A DNA stretch of 64,000 nucleotides from Variovorax sp. PBL-E5 (GCF_901827185.1 NZ_LR594671.1:4954001-5018000); one strand, 5' to 3'; counted from the first letter of the stretch, positions 8,173-17,066 are shown. The notes: a model not told the origin generated them from the letters alone. Translations and numbers: made by a program.

Positions 8173-8736
8173 ATGAAGTATGAGAACACCATCAAAAAGA
8201 TCAGGGATGGCCGGATGACCCGCACCGAACTCAGAGACGTGCGCGAGAAGGCGCTCGCCAAGAAGAAAACGGGCGACTCAGATTCTCATGAAGTGCTGCA
8301 GGCGATCGATCATGCCGTCGCCCAGGACGCGAGCATGATCTTCATGGGCTTCTGCCCTAACGCCGAGATTGCTAACCGGTTGGACACGGCGTGGAAGACT
8401 CATGGAGTGTGTACGTTCGACTTCGATGAAAGCGTCGTCCAGATGGAGACGTTTCGGAACATCTGCGCAGGCGACCTCCTCGTCCTCAAGAAGGTCGAAA
8501 AGTTCGGCAAAACGATGCGCCTCTATGGCCATGGTCGTGTCAAGGCTGCGAAGGAGGGTAATGACGGACGACGCTACCTTGAAATGCAGTGGTCGCCTCA
8601 GGAGCGAGTGATCGAAGTGCCGCTGATCGGCTGCCAGTCCACTGTGAATCTTCGAAGCATGGAGAGCGTAGAGGCAGCAATGCCCGAGGAGTTCTTCAAA
8701 TGGCTGAAAGAGGCTGAACCGGCATTGCAGGCATGA
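8173..8736 (+). CDS. Hypothetical protein with possible PUA/EVE-like fold
   Basis: 187 aa, starting at an ATG after AAGGA. The first ~50 residues are basic and helical (IKKIRDGRMTRTELRDVREKALAKKK). The rest, with MIFMGFCPNAEIANRLD and AGDLLVLKKVEKFGKTMRLYGHGRV, has the 'GDhhhhKK...G.G.V' rhythm seen in PUA/EVE-type beta barrels that read modified bases. That assignment is a guess from pattern and not a recognised family hit. Its place next to a DNA phosphorothioation locus makes a modified-DNA reader an attractive idea. No signal peptide or membrane segment. Confidence 0.45.
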   Translation: MKYENTIKKIRDGRMTRTELRDVREKALAKKKTGDSDSHEVLQAIDHAVAQDASMIFMGFCPNAEIANRLDTAWKTHGVCTFDFDESVVQMETFRNICAGDLLVLKKVEKFGKTMRLYGHGRVKAAKEGNDGRRYLEMQWSPQERVIEVPLIGCQSTVNLRSMESVEAAMPEEFFKWLKEAEPALQA

Positions 8737-8983
8737 CGCGAGCTTGCTGCCGATTCGGTGGAATCGCGCCAACACCAAAACCTGGCTGCAACTTGCGTCA
8801 GGTCGTGCCACAAGGTGTTCGGGACCCAGTCCATTCGCGTAAGGCAAATCTCCCCGCCCCGACGACCCGGGGATCATCGTCAACAGCCAAGCAACATCAG
8901 TGGACGCAGCCGAGCCCTGCACATTGGGACATTGAACTCCGCGTGTGAGACACTTGCGCAAAACATGCTGAGGGGATGGCCTT

Positions 8984-9517
8984 ATGGCGCAGAGGCAACC
9001 AATCTTCACACACGAGGAAGTCAAGCTCTTTTTTTACGAGCTAAGCGCGAAGTTTCGCGACGGCGTGCGATCGCCCGACGCCTTCCTTTATGTCGTATTC
9101 ACGTTGGTCGGCGTGGGCTGGGCGACATTGGCAATTCCTAAGATCAACAGCAGCCACACCAGCCCGGAAACCGTGGGCGTCTATGTGATCGGCATTCTGG
9201 TGACTGTGCTCCTCGACGGCATGCTCACCTGGAAATCGAAGGGGGGGGACAACAAGTACGGGCATGCCATCGCCGTTCTTTGCATGTGCGTATCCTTGTT
9301 ATTGATTGTCGTAGTGAGCTATTTCTCCGCAAACAAGAGTCCGCCCACAGCTCCAGGTGGGGAGCCGATCTGGAAAGCATGTTCCTACCCAGTCCTGTGC
9401 GCTAGTTTTGTCCTTTCAGTCTTGATGGCGCTCGTGTTGGCAGGCTTTGAGGCGGGCCCTCCTGCGGTAGGCCCGCTTGACCGCTCTTTAAACGCGGTGG
9501 AGGACGGAAATGCCTGA
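8984..9517 (+). CDS. Four-helix membrane protein coupled to a DGQHR protein
   Basis: 177 aa. A cytosolic N-terminus (~35 residues) is followed by four hydrophobic segments: about FLYVVFTLVGVGWATLAI, VGVYVIGILVTVLLDGML, AIAVLCMCVSLLLIVVVSYF and VLCASFVLSVLMALVLAGF. No known family recognised. GAGGGG precedes the ATG by 9 bases. Its end overlaps the start of the DGQHR gene by 8 bp, so the two are translationally coupled and likely act together. The gap before it (8737-8983) holds no gene I can support. Confidence 0.55.
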   Translation: MAQRQPIFTHEEVKLFFYELSAKFRDGVRSPDAFLYVVFTLVGVGWATLAIPKINSSHTSPETVGVYVIGILVTVLLDGMLTWKSKGGDNKYGHAIAVLCMCVSLLLIVVVSYFSANKSPPTAPGGEPIWKACSYPVLCASFVLSVLMALVLAGFEAGPPAVGPLDRSLNAVEDGNA

Positions 9518-10745
9518 CGTCAAACCATTTCTTTCACTCCCCGCAGTCGTTGTTCGGCAGCCCGTGGGAGAGTTCTACTTGTGTTCAATCCCCGCGGGGG
9601 CCCTTCGCGAGATTTCGTACTCGATTCCCGCGAGCATGCGGCGAGAGCAAGGTATGTTTTCGAAGATGCTAGGCAATCAGCGCGTTCGCTCGATTCCGCG
9701 CGCGAAGCAGATCGGGGCATACATTGACGAGGAAGGTTCGACCTTCCCGAACACCATCATCCTTAGTGCTAACTTTGACGAGGACGGTAACTACGTGGAG
9801 GACCCTCTGGCGCGATGGCACGCAACGAGCGCGAAGGATGGCTGCTTGCGGTTAACGATCCCCACTTCTCGACGCCTTGCTTCCATCATTGATGGTCAAC
9901 ACCGCCTCGAAGGCTTCGGATTTGCGACGAAAGACGGCCGGCAGGAAATGGACTTGCCATGCGCAGTCTTCGTCAACTTACCCCGGCCTTATCAGGCGAG
10001 AATCTTCGCGACGATCAATATCAACCAAAAGAAGGTAGATAAGAGCCTTGCGTACGAGTTGTTCGGCTACGACCTGAACGAGTCCGACGCGAATAAGTGG
10101 CCGCCAGACATGCTCGGTGTTTATTTTGCGCGCGTGCTGGAAGGGCGACCAGATTCCCCGTTCCAGGGCCATATTAAGCTCGCTCTGTTGGACGAGGACG
10201 AAGATGCAGCGCCCGTCCCGGAAGGACATCCTTGGTCTGTCTCTGTGGCTTGCATTGTCGAAGGCGTGACAAAGCTCATTTCCGAGAGGCCAATAGCCGA
10301 CCGCAGCGCGCTGGCAAGCGGGAAAGCGAAAACAAGGCGCGAGCTTCTAGCTGACAGGGCACCTCTTCGCGAGCTGTATCGTAAGCAGCAAGACAAGCGC
10401 CTTCTCAGCGCGATAAGCGAATACTTCGCTGTTGTCGACGACCTGATTTGGGCGAAGCAACCCTCCGCCAGCTTTGCATGGCGAACCGTCGGCGTGTTGG
10501 CGTTGTTCGACGTTCTGCGGGAAGGACTCATTGAGGGGAGACTCAATCCGAGCGACATGGAGGCGTCGGCACGGCTGTTCCTGCAAGGCGCCGCGAAGAT
10601 CAATTTTGCGGACGACTTTTTCCACGCGTCAGGCGCGGGCCGGGTTCGGATACGGAAAGTTCTTCGGGTCCTGGTCGGCTTGGAGCAAACGCCCGATGAG
10701 GATGTGAAAGACGCGGTACGCAGATTGAAAGCCCGGGCGCGTTAG
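9510..10745 (+). CDS. DGQHR domain protein (DndB-related, second copy)
   Basis: 411 aa. The hallmark DGQHR lies at residues 128-132 in SIIDGQHRLEGFGF, followed by FVNLPRPYQARIFATININQKKV. This ParB/sulfiredoxin-like core is the one found in DndB and related phosphorothioation-associated proteins. It is distinct from the dndB at 20906-22015: the two share the motif and little else by eye, and this copy is ~40 residues longer. DndB homologues bind DNA, and at least one represses its own operon. Whether this copy has a regulatory role or belongs to an effector complex with the overlapping membrane protein is unknown. Confidence 0.75.
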   Translation: MPDVKPFLSLPAVVVRQPVGEFYLCSIPAGALREISYSIPASMRREQGMFSKMLGNQRVRSIPRAKQIGAYIDEEGSTFPNTIILSANFDEDGNYVEDPLARWHATSAKDGCLRLTIPTSRRLASIIDGQHRLEGFGFATKDGRQEMDLPCAVFVNLPRPYQARIFATININQKKVDKSLAYELFGYDLNESDANKWPPDMLGVYFARVLEGRPDSPFQGHIKLALLDEDEDAAPVPEGHPWSVSVACIVEGVTKLISERPIADRSALASGKAKTRRELLADRAPLRELYRKQQDKRLLSAISEYFAVVDDLIWAKQPSASFAWRTVGVLALFDVLREGLIEGRLNPSDMEASARLFLQGAAKINFADDFFHASGAGRVRIRKVLRVLVGLEQTPDEDVKDAVRRLKARAR

Positions 10746-10888
10746 CGACTCAGCACACGGGTTACGACTGCGCCGTGCGCCGCTAAGCGGCTGCAGAAAA
10801 GTCGTACGTGTCAAAGGATCCTCGCAGGGTTTTCTCGACATATTCTGTGGCGCAAGTTAACATCTGCTGACAGGCGCGAGAGGAGGCC

Positions 10889-10933
10889 ATGCGCTGCTAT
10901 GTCGCTGTGCGTCGTCATTTATTCATTGTTTGA
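10889..10933 (+). CDS. Possible 14-codon leader ORF
   Basis: A perfect AGGAGG (10881-10886) sits two bases before an ATG at 10889, which opens a 14-codon frame rich in Arg and Val and ending at TGA 10931-10933. The larger gene starts at 10899 in another frame, 12 bases from the same AGGAGG. Either the AGGAGG serves the larger gene with a long spacer, or a leader peptide is translated first. I cannot decide. Confidence 0.25.
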   Translation: MRCYVAVRRHLFIV

Positions 10934-12392
10934 GGGCGAGCTGCGACTGGATCGCTTCACGAAGGTGGACGATGTGTCGCAGGCGCTTGACCGCCTGTTC
11001 GCGCGGCCTGGTGGTCGCGTCGCCATCGATCTGGCATTCGACCCCCTACCCTCAAATGTCATCAGCGGCCTTCTAGGTAACGCCGAATGCCGGGTATGTG
11101 CGTCCGAACGGGTCATTCCACTTCTCGCAGAAAGCATCGTTTCGGATACGTCGGAGGCCGGCCTGGTCGGCCACGTCAAGTTCTATGCAGCCTTTCCTGC
11201 ACCACAGTCTCGAGAAGGTCGCTCACTCAACGGCCGCGAAAGTGGGACTGGCTGGCTGGCGTCCCTGTCCGTTTCCGACCGAGAGCTGCAAAGGCAGCTG
11301 GTAGCCGTGGGCATTGGCGACGAACGGTCTTATCAGGCGAATGAGCATCTACTTCCCCCGCACCTTCGAGTCGCAGCCGCGAGGACGCGTTATATGCAGC
11401 TCGCCGGCGCCCCGCCGGATCCGGTTGAAATCCTGGACAACCTGAACGCATGTCCTCCCTGGGTGGTTGGAGCCCGATTGAAAGATCTGCCACTCTCCGT
11501 TCGCCAGGCGAACGTGTTGCGCGCCTACTCGCTAAGAACGGTCGGCGAAGTGTCACGATTCGGGAATTCAGGACTTCTTAAGCTTCCAAACCTTGGACTC
11601 AAGTCCGTGAGAGAGCTTGGCGTAACAATCTACGAGCTCATGCTGCGCGAGCCGGCCATTGGATCATCTACGATCGGTGCGCTCAATGGCTTGGCGATTG
11701 AGATTCCGCTCCCGCATGCTGATGGCTCCTTCATTGAAATGCTTCGCGACGAGTTACGCGGGTATGGTGGCATCGCCGAAGTCGTTCTCTTGGAACGTTG
11801 GGGCCTTCTCGGCGAGCGAAGTACGCTGCAGCAGCTGGCAGAAAAGCATGGGTTGACGCGCGAAAGAATCCGGCAGATCGAGGTGAAGACCGCCGAGCGG
11901 TTGCGAGGCGCAGGCGTTTGGGTGACCTTTTCGCAGCACGTTGACGGCTTGTTAGATTCACGCGAGACGCCACTCTGGATGGATCGATTGCCAGCTGAAG
12001 ATCCTTGGTTTGGCGATGACGCGTGGCTGACGCATGGACTGGCGACTTGCATCGAACTCTTCCTAGGCCCCAGGTTTCATCTAGTCGAGATCAAGCAAAG
12101 GCCTGCCGTTTCGGCGCTTGCACCAACCGAATGGAGACGCATCATCGAGGACTGCAAGCTGATATTGGGCCCCGAGCTTTCCCACGACGAAGATCGCGTC
12201 TGGCGACTTGCCGCCGCGGTGCTGGTCGAGAAGGGAAGTGAACTTCGCGGCGAATTGGTCAGTCACCTCACAGTTCCATCCGAAACCGACAGTGAGGCAG
12301 AGCTGCCCGCAGTAGATCCCGACGTCGCGCTGTCTCGACAACTCGAACGGGCGTTGTTAGAACAAACCCTTTTGCGAATTGCCGAGTCGTGA
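10899..12392 (+). CDS. Fusion of RNA polymerase alpha-CTD-like and sigma-70 region 4-like domains
   Basis: 497 aa. Residues ~196-247 (LPLSVRQANVLRAYSLRTVGE..., LLKLPNLGLKSVREL) reproduce the helix-hairpin-helix core of the RNA polymerase alpha C-terminal domain. Residues ~298-337 (ERWGLLGERSTLQQLAEKHG, LTRERIRQIE) are a textbook sigma-70 region 4 helix-turn-helix. The N-terminal ~190 residues and C-terminal ~160 are unassigned. No sigma region 2 is present, so it is not a complete sigma factor. It heads a tight operon with a helicase/nuclease and an SMC-like ATPase, so it may be a DNA-recognition subunit or a regulator contacting RNA polymerase. Confidence 0.7.
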   Translation: MSLCVVIYSLFEGELRLDRFTKVDDVSQALDRLFARPGGRVAIDLAFDPLPSNVISGLLGNAECRVCASERVIPLLAESIVSDTSEAGLVGHVKFYAAFPAPQSREGRSLNGRESGTGWLASLSVSDRELQRQLVAVGIGDERSYQANEHLLPPHLRVAAARTRYMQLAGAPPDPVEILDNLNACPPWVVGARLKDLPLSVRQANVLRAYSLRTVGEVSRFGNSGLLKLPNLGLKSVRELGVTIYELMLREPAIGSSTIGALNGLAIEIPLPHADGSFIEMLRDELRGYGGIAEVVLLERWGLLGERSTLQQLAEKHGLTRERIRQIEVKTAERLRGAGVWVTFSQHVDGLLDSRETPLWMDRLPAEDPWFGDDAWLTHGLATCIELFLGPRFHLVEIKQRPAVSALAPTEWRRIIEDCKLILGPELSHDEDRVWRLAAAVLVEKGSELRGELVSHLTVPSETDSEAELPAVDPDVALSRQLERALLEQTLLRIAES

Positions 12393-12393
12393 T

Positions 12394-14340
12394 GTGACTA
12401 ACGAACAGCTGCGTTCGCTCAAGGCCATCTACAAGACCCGCGATGGGTCGATTGGGGCTTCATTCTTCGCCCCGTGCCTGGGGCTGTGCACTCACTACAA
12501 GCGAGCAGCCGGTTTTTTTTCTTCAACAGCCCTGGTGTCTTGGGCCGACGCACTCCTGGCGAACGGTACAAAATCCGTCGCAATCAGTCTGCTTATTTCT
12601 CCGACCCTGTCGTCCGGCGACAAGGCAACCTTTGAGAGGGCCACCGACCCGGCTGCTCGCGCCGACATCCTTACCCGGTGCGGGGATTCCCTTGTTCACG
12701 AACTCCTCAATGATCCCGCTTGCGGCAAGACGAGAGGCAACTACCTACTGTGGTTACTTGCCACTGGAAAGCTTGAGATTCGGTTTGCACTTCCGCAGCA
12801 TGTGGACGAACCGGGCATGTACCACCAAAAGAGCGGCGTGTTCGTTTTCCCGGACGGCGCAAGAGTCGCCTTCGAAGGTTCGGCCAATGAAACGGCATCA
12901 GGCTATATCCGCAACTACGAGAAGATTCATGTGTTCCGTAGCTGGATCCCCGAGGACGTGAGTCGGCTTGTCTCTGTCGAGGCTGACTTCGACGAGCAGT
13001 GGAACCAGCAGGACGAGTACCTGACCGTCGTTCCGCTATCCAGCGAATCACTCCGCCTAATCAAGGAGCGCTCCGCCGATCTCGACTTCGACAACCCGCC
13101 GCCGGCTCGCGTGCCCGCGGAAGATCCCAAGTGGCGGCACCAGGGCGACGCTGCCCGAGCATTCATCGCCGCCAGGAGAGGCGTCCTAGAGATGGCGACG
13201 GGCACCGGGAAGACCAAGACTGCTCTTCGAATCGCAAAGGAACTTTTTGCGCGAGGCGAGATTGATTCGATCATCGTGTGCACAGAGGGCACGGACCTGC
13301 TGCAGCAGTGGTATGAAGAGATTCTCGACTGGCGCGCGTCGCTGGAGAGACCGTTGCGCGTATACCGCCATTTCGCGAGCGACCATCAGGGCATGACATT
13401 TGCGCTGAACTGCGCATCATCTGCCCTCGTCGTGTCTCGCGGGCAGTTGGGGAAATTTCTTCCCATGCTGAAGGACGCGCAAGCCGCACGAACGCTCGTC
13501 ATTCAGGATGAAGTTCATGGGCTAGGAGCGCCCTCCAATCGGACTAGCTTGGGCGGGAAGCACCAGCGGCACCGCTATGTTCTAGGTCTCTCCGCGACTC
13601 CCGAGCGCGAGTACGATGCGGAAGGGACGGCGTTCATTGATGCGGAGATTGGCCCAACAGTCTTTTCGTTTGGACTCGAGGATGCGATCAAGCGCGGCAT
13701 CTTGGTCGAGTTCGACTATGTGCCGTTGCCGTATGAGCTGACGGCGAATGACCGGGAAAGGCTGAAGGCTGTCTACGCGCGGCAGTCTGCTCGCGCACAC
13801 TCTGGCCAGCCGATGTCCAATGAGGAGCTTTGGACTGAGCTCTCAAAGGTCTATAAGACCGCCGAGCAGAAGCCCGGCATCTTTGCCGACTATCTGGCGA
13901 CCCATTCCGGCATAGTCCTCGGATGCATTTTGTTTGTCGAGGAGCGCGAGTACGGGGAGCGAATTCTTCCCATCCTTCACGCTACCGGGGTCCGGTATCG
14001 CACGTACTATGCGGATGACGATCGAGAGAACTTGGTGATGTTCGGTCGCGGGGAAATCGACTGTGTGTTGACATGCCATAAGATTTCCCAGGGCATCGAC
14101 ATCAAGAGTCTCATGGCTGTCGTGCTGTTCGCTTCTGCGAAGGCTCGGCTTGAGACAATCCAACGCGTGGGACGCTGTCTGCGGAGCGATCCTGCCAACC
14201 CCGATAAGCGAGCCACCGTAGTTGATTTCGTCCTTGAAGCTGAAGAAGAAAATCCGAGGCGCGGGCCATCGGCTGACGAGCAGCGGCGCGATTGGCTCAC
14301 TGAGTTATCACAGGTTAGGAGGGAGAAAAATGCCAATTGA
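12394..14340 (+). CDS. PLD-nuclease / DEAD-DEAH (SF2) helicase, phosphorothioation-linked restriction candidate
   Basis: 648 aa from GTG 12394 (a TTG at 12379 is the longer option; the upstream gene stops at 12392). The N-terminal ~230 residues carry a phospholipase D-type nuclease signature: H144-x-K146 in MYHQKSG, then FEGSAN. A full SF2 helicase follows: Walker A MATGTGKTKTAL (~267), DEVH box, SATPE motif III and motif VI QRVGRCLR. Helicases of this type occur beside dnd genes, and a protein family named for a phosphorothioation-system restriction enzyme is, as I recall it, of this kind. The likely role is DNA translocation and cleavage of unmodified DNA. Confidence 0.8.
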   Translation: MTNEQLRSLKAIYKTRDGSIGASFFAPCLGLCTHYKRAAGFFSSTALVSWADALLANGTKSVAISLLISPTLSSGDKATFERATDPAARADILTRCGDSLVHELLNDPACGKTRGNYLLWLLATGKLEIRFALPQHVDEPGMYHQKSGVFVFPDGARVAFEGSANETASGYIRNYEKIHVFRSWIPEDVSRLVSVEADFDEQWNQQDEYLTVVPLSSESLRLIKERSADLDFDNPPPARVPAEDPKWRHQGDAARAFIAARRGVLEMATGTGKTKTALRIAKELFARGEIDSIIVCTEGTDLLQQWYEEILDWRASLERPLRVYRHFASDHQGMTFALNCASSALVVSRGQLGKFLPMLKDAQAARTLVIQDEVHGLGAPSNRTSLGGKHQRHRYVLGLSATPEREYDAEGTAFIDAEIGPTVFSFGLEDAIKRGILVEFDYVPLPYELTANDRERLKAVYARQSARAHSGQPMSNEELWTELSKVYKTAEQKPGIFADYLATHSGIVLGCILFVEEREYGERILPILHATGVRYRTYYADDDRENLVMFGRGEIDCVLTCHKISQGIDIKSLMAVVLFASAKARLETIQRVGRCLRSDPANPDKRATVVDFVLEAEEENPRRGPSADEQRRDWLTELSQVRREKNAN

Positions 14341-14524
14341 TACTGAGCTGCGTGAGGCAGTCCACCAAGCCGTCATCCAACACCAGCAACCGCTCGAGGT
14401 GGAGCGCCAGCTGATAGCGCTCCTCACGGAACTAAGCGAACAGGATGTGACTGACGATCGTCGGATGCAGCGGATTAGCATCTTGCAGTCGGAGATCAGC
14501 ATCGCAAAAGCGCTCGGGCAATAG
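14330..14524 (+). CDS. 64-aa small protein between helicase and SMC-like ATPase
   Basis: The ATG at 14330 overlaps the last 11 bases of the helicase gene and is preceded by a strong GGTTAGGAGGG ribosome-binding site; the stop at 14524 is one base before the next ATG. The 64-aa product is acidic and wholly helical, with TELREAVHQAVIQHQQPLEV near the start and RMQRISILQSEIS near the end. No family recognised. The coupling and strong ribosome-binding site suggest a stoichiometric subunit, perhaps bridging the helicase and the ATPase. Confidence 0.6.
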   Translation: MPIDTELREAVHQAVIQHQQPLEVERQLIALLTELSEQDVTDDRRMQRISILQSEISIAKALGQ

Positions 14525-14525
14525 C

Positions 14526-16529
14526 ATGGAGATCAAACTGCTTGGCTGGACCTGCGAGGGATTCCGCTGCCCAGACATGGAGGTCGACCTTCGCAAGGGC
14601 AGCGCCGTGCCGCGAGTTGCGTTGGTCCAGATGCCGAATGGAACAGGCAAGACCACCACTCTAGTTCTCTTGAAGGGAACGTTGACTGGCGAAGCGCGGA
14701 ATTGGACGTCCAAGTACATTGCGGGTCTTCGCAGTACAAGCAAGCCGGACAGCGGCGCCTTCTCGGTGTCTCTCACCGTGGATGGGCGACCGTTGAAGCT
14801 TGAAATGACCTGCGACTTTGAGCTGGGTGAGGTTTCGTTCAACACGACATCACCGGAAGTCGGTGGCTTCAACCGGGGATGGACGCCCCCTCCGGCCGTG
14901 CGCCGATTCCTTGCTCCACGCTTCGTTGATTTGTTTGTGTTTGACGGTGAACTCGCAAACACGCTTCTCGACCCTCATGCCACCAAGGCCGAGGAGGCTA
15001 TCGAAACGCTTTGTCAGCTTGATCTGCTTGATTCGTTGGCGAACGACTGCGAGCAGTTCTGGCGGCTCAACACTGCGAAGGCCGGCGCCCGCCATCAAAC
15101 GGGTCTAGCGCGATACACAACGATCGCTGGACGGCTGAACGAACGCATCCAGATTCTTCGCAAGAACATTGACCAGCGTGAGACCAAACTTGGTCAGGTG
15201 AACGCCGAAGTGGAGCGATTGAACACCGAAATCCAGAAGCTCGTCGACCAGGACGGGAAAAACCGGGAGACCTATTACCAGAAGAAGGCTTCGAAGGCAG
15301 AAGCAGAGCAGGCTCTCTCGGGCGCGGTCCGAGAGTTGATGGACAAGATGAGGCGTCCAGAGTCGTTGGCTCCTGCGTTCGGGCAGGCACTTAAGACCCT
15401 GAAGGCCAATCTGGACGTCGCCAAGTTGCCAGACAGCACGTCAAGGCAGTTCTTTCAGGAACTGGCTCTGAAACCCGAATGCATTTGCGGCAGGCCGGTC
15501 GGAGAGAAAGAGCGGCTCCATATTCTCTCCAGTGCAGAGGACTTCTTGGGCGAGGAGCTTGCCGGCGTTCTGAATGCTTTCAAGCAGGAAGTAGACATCA
15601 TCGACTCCGATGAGCGCCAGAGAGTGCTCGATGCGTTGCTCACAGCGATCGAGCAAATTCGCCTCCGGATTGCCGATCTCGAGGCTGAAATGGCGGTTCT
15701 GGAGAAGTCCAGCGTTAGTGCCGCTGGCGGAGATCCCGAAGAGTTCAGGCGCCAGCTCGAGCCGCTCAATGTCGAGAAGGCGAATCTTGAACGGGAACTT
15801 GACCTTTTAAGAGCGCCTATTGAGCCAGGCGAAAGCAGCGAGCTCATTACTTCCCCGACTGATGCCATCAAAATAACGAAGCTTGCTGTCGCCGAGAAGC
15901 AGCTTCGCATGGCCAACGACGAGATCAATCGGATCAACGGAACGCTTGAACTACGAATGCGCCTCGACCTGCTCAAACAGGTCTGCACGGACGCACGAGG
16001 CCTTGCGAAGCAGCGGATCAAGGACGGGCTACTCGACAAATGCAATCAACGACTGCGTCGCATTCTCAAGGGTGATCCGCTCGAGATCCAACGCATTGAC
16101 AGGTCACTTGTCTTGAAGGACCGGGAGTCGGGCAGTGCAGGACAGAACCTGGCCGTCGGCTATACCTTTCTTGCCGAAGCATTAAGCAAGGGCAGCCACG
16201 ACTTCCCACTGGTCGTCGACAGCCCAGCGGGCCCCCTTGACCATGGCGTGCGGCGCCAGATTGCGACGATGGTCCCTGCTCTGTGTACCCAGTTCGTCGC
16301 ATTCACCATCTCGACCGAGCGAGAGGCATTTCTTGAGCCGCTCGAAGCAAGCGCGGGCGGTGACGTCAAGTACATCACCGTCTTCCGGAATACACCAGGC
16401 AATGCATCGCTAGTCAACGACCTGCCCGCGGACCATACGGACAATGGGCAGTCATTCGTCGTCGGCGGGCGCGATTACTTCGTGCGATTCGCCCTCGAAA
16501 ACGAGAATGACGAAGCGGGGGGCAGCTGA
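14526..16529 (+). CDS. SMC/Rad50-like AAA ATPase, second DndD-like protein
   Basis: 667 aa. Walker A PNGTGKTTTL is at 37-46, long coiled coils run at ~185-270 and ~330-480, and a single CICG centre at ~320 resembles half of a Rad50-type zinc hook. The C-terminal lobe has an SAGQNLAVGYTFL signature and Walker B FPLVVDSPAGPLD. Such proteins clamp or remodel DNA. It is separate from the DndD at 17404-19422, so this locus encodes two ABC-type SMC-like ATPases. Its position between the 64-aa gene and the 151-aa gene, with one-base spacing or overlap, indicates a multi-subunit complex with the helicase. Confidence 0.75.
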   Translation: MEIKLLGWTCEGFRCPDMEVDLRKGSAVPRVALVQMPNGTGKTTTLVLLKGTLTGEARNWTSKYIAGLRSTSKPDSGAFSVSLTVDGRPLKLEMTCDFELGEVSFNTTSPEVGGFNRGWTPPPAVRRFLAPRFVDLFVFDGELANTLLDPHATKAEEAIETLCQLDLLDSLANDCEQFWRLNTAKAGARHQTGLARYTTIAGRLNERIQILRKNIDQRETKLGQVNAEVERLNTEIQKLVDQDGKNRETYYQKKASKAEAEQALSGAVRELMDKMRRPESLAPAFGQALKTLKANLDVAKLPDSTSRQFFQELALKPECICGRPVGEKERLHILSSAEDFLGEELAGVLNAFKQEVDIIDSDERQRVLDALLTAIEQIRLRIADLEAEMAVLEKSSVSAAGGDPEEFRRQLEPLNVEKANLERELDLLRAPIEPGESSELITSPTDAIKITKLAVAEKQLRMANDEINRINGTLELRMRLDLLKQVCTDARGLAKQRIKDGLLDKCNQRLRRILKGDPLEIQRIDRSLVLKDRESGSAGQNLAVGYTFLAEALSKGSHDFPLVVDSPAGPLDHGVRRQIATMVPALCTQFVAFTISTEREAFLEPLEASAGGDVKYITVFRNTPGNASLVNDLPADHTDNGQSFVVGGRDYFVRFALENENDEAGGS

Positions 16530-16984
16530 TGGCTTTCAAAATGCGTTCCGAGGTCGACGAGTGGTTCGCGAAGATCCACAAGGTCAAAGATACGCCTTTG
16601 CCCAACAAGTTTGACTACTACTATCTGTGCCTGATGTTCGGACTTACCAAGCGAAAGGCGGCAAGCCTCTCGGGAGGGATTGAGTTCATTCCTTACTTCA
16701 TCGCCGACTACAAACCCGTCCAAAACCTGATCTTGGGTCTGCTGGTTGTTGCAGAGGCAGAGGTGCAGGGAATTGATCTAAGCAACCGGGCGGCGATCAA
16801 GAAGCTATTGACCTTGTACCTGAGCCCCGAAGCCTCGGTGGCGCTGACTCCCCAAGGCTTCGATCGGATGAATGACTACGCAAATGGCGGATTTAATGCG
16901 ATCGTCGCTTCGTATCCGGAAGCGCCTTGGGTAGCAGCCGACTTCTTGCAGTGGTATGCCAGGGAGATCAAAGGCGTGTCATAG
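16529..16984 (+). CDS. Hypothetical protein, last gene of the helicase operon
   Basis: 151 aa; its ATG overlaps the stop of the SMC-like gene by one base. It begins KMRSEVDEWFAKIHKVKDTP and has a largely helical sequence with PNKFDYYYLCLMFGLTKRKA and a C-terminus rich in aromatic residues (VAADFLQWYAREIKG). I do not recognise the family. The opening 'hxxhxxhhxKhx...NKFDhYYhChhhGh' pattern loosely recalls DndE in size and position after a DndD-like gene, so it may be its functional counterpart in this operon. That is inference. Confidence 0.55.
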   Translation: MAFKMRSEVDEWFAKIHKVKDTPLPNKFDYYYLCLMFGLTKRKAASLSGGIEFIPYFIADYKPVQNLILGLLVVAEAEVQGIDLSNRAAIKKLLTLYLSPEASVALTPQGFDRMNDYANGGFNAIVASYPEAPWVAADFLQWYAREIKGVS

Positions 16985-17066
16985 GCGGACTCCCCGCAAT
17001 TTCCACCTGTCGACGCGCATTGCTTATGCCCGAAGCGATCTAGCATGTGAAATGCGGCCGCCTGAG

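Noticed and set aside
16529..16984. Calling the 151-aa protein a second DndE
   Set aside because: It lacks the diagnostic ISxxATDxLxxLKxRTGLTPNI block seen in the real DndE at 17067-17414. Only size and position are similar.
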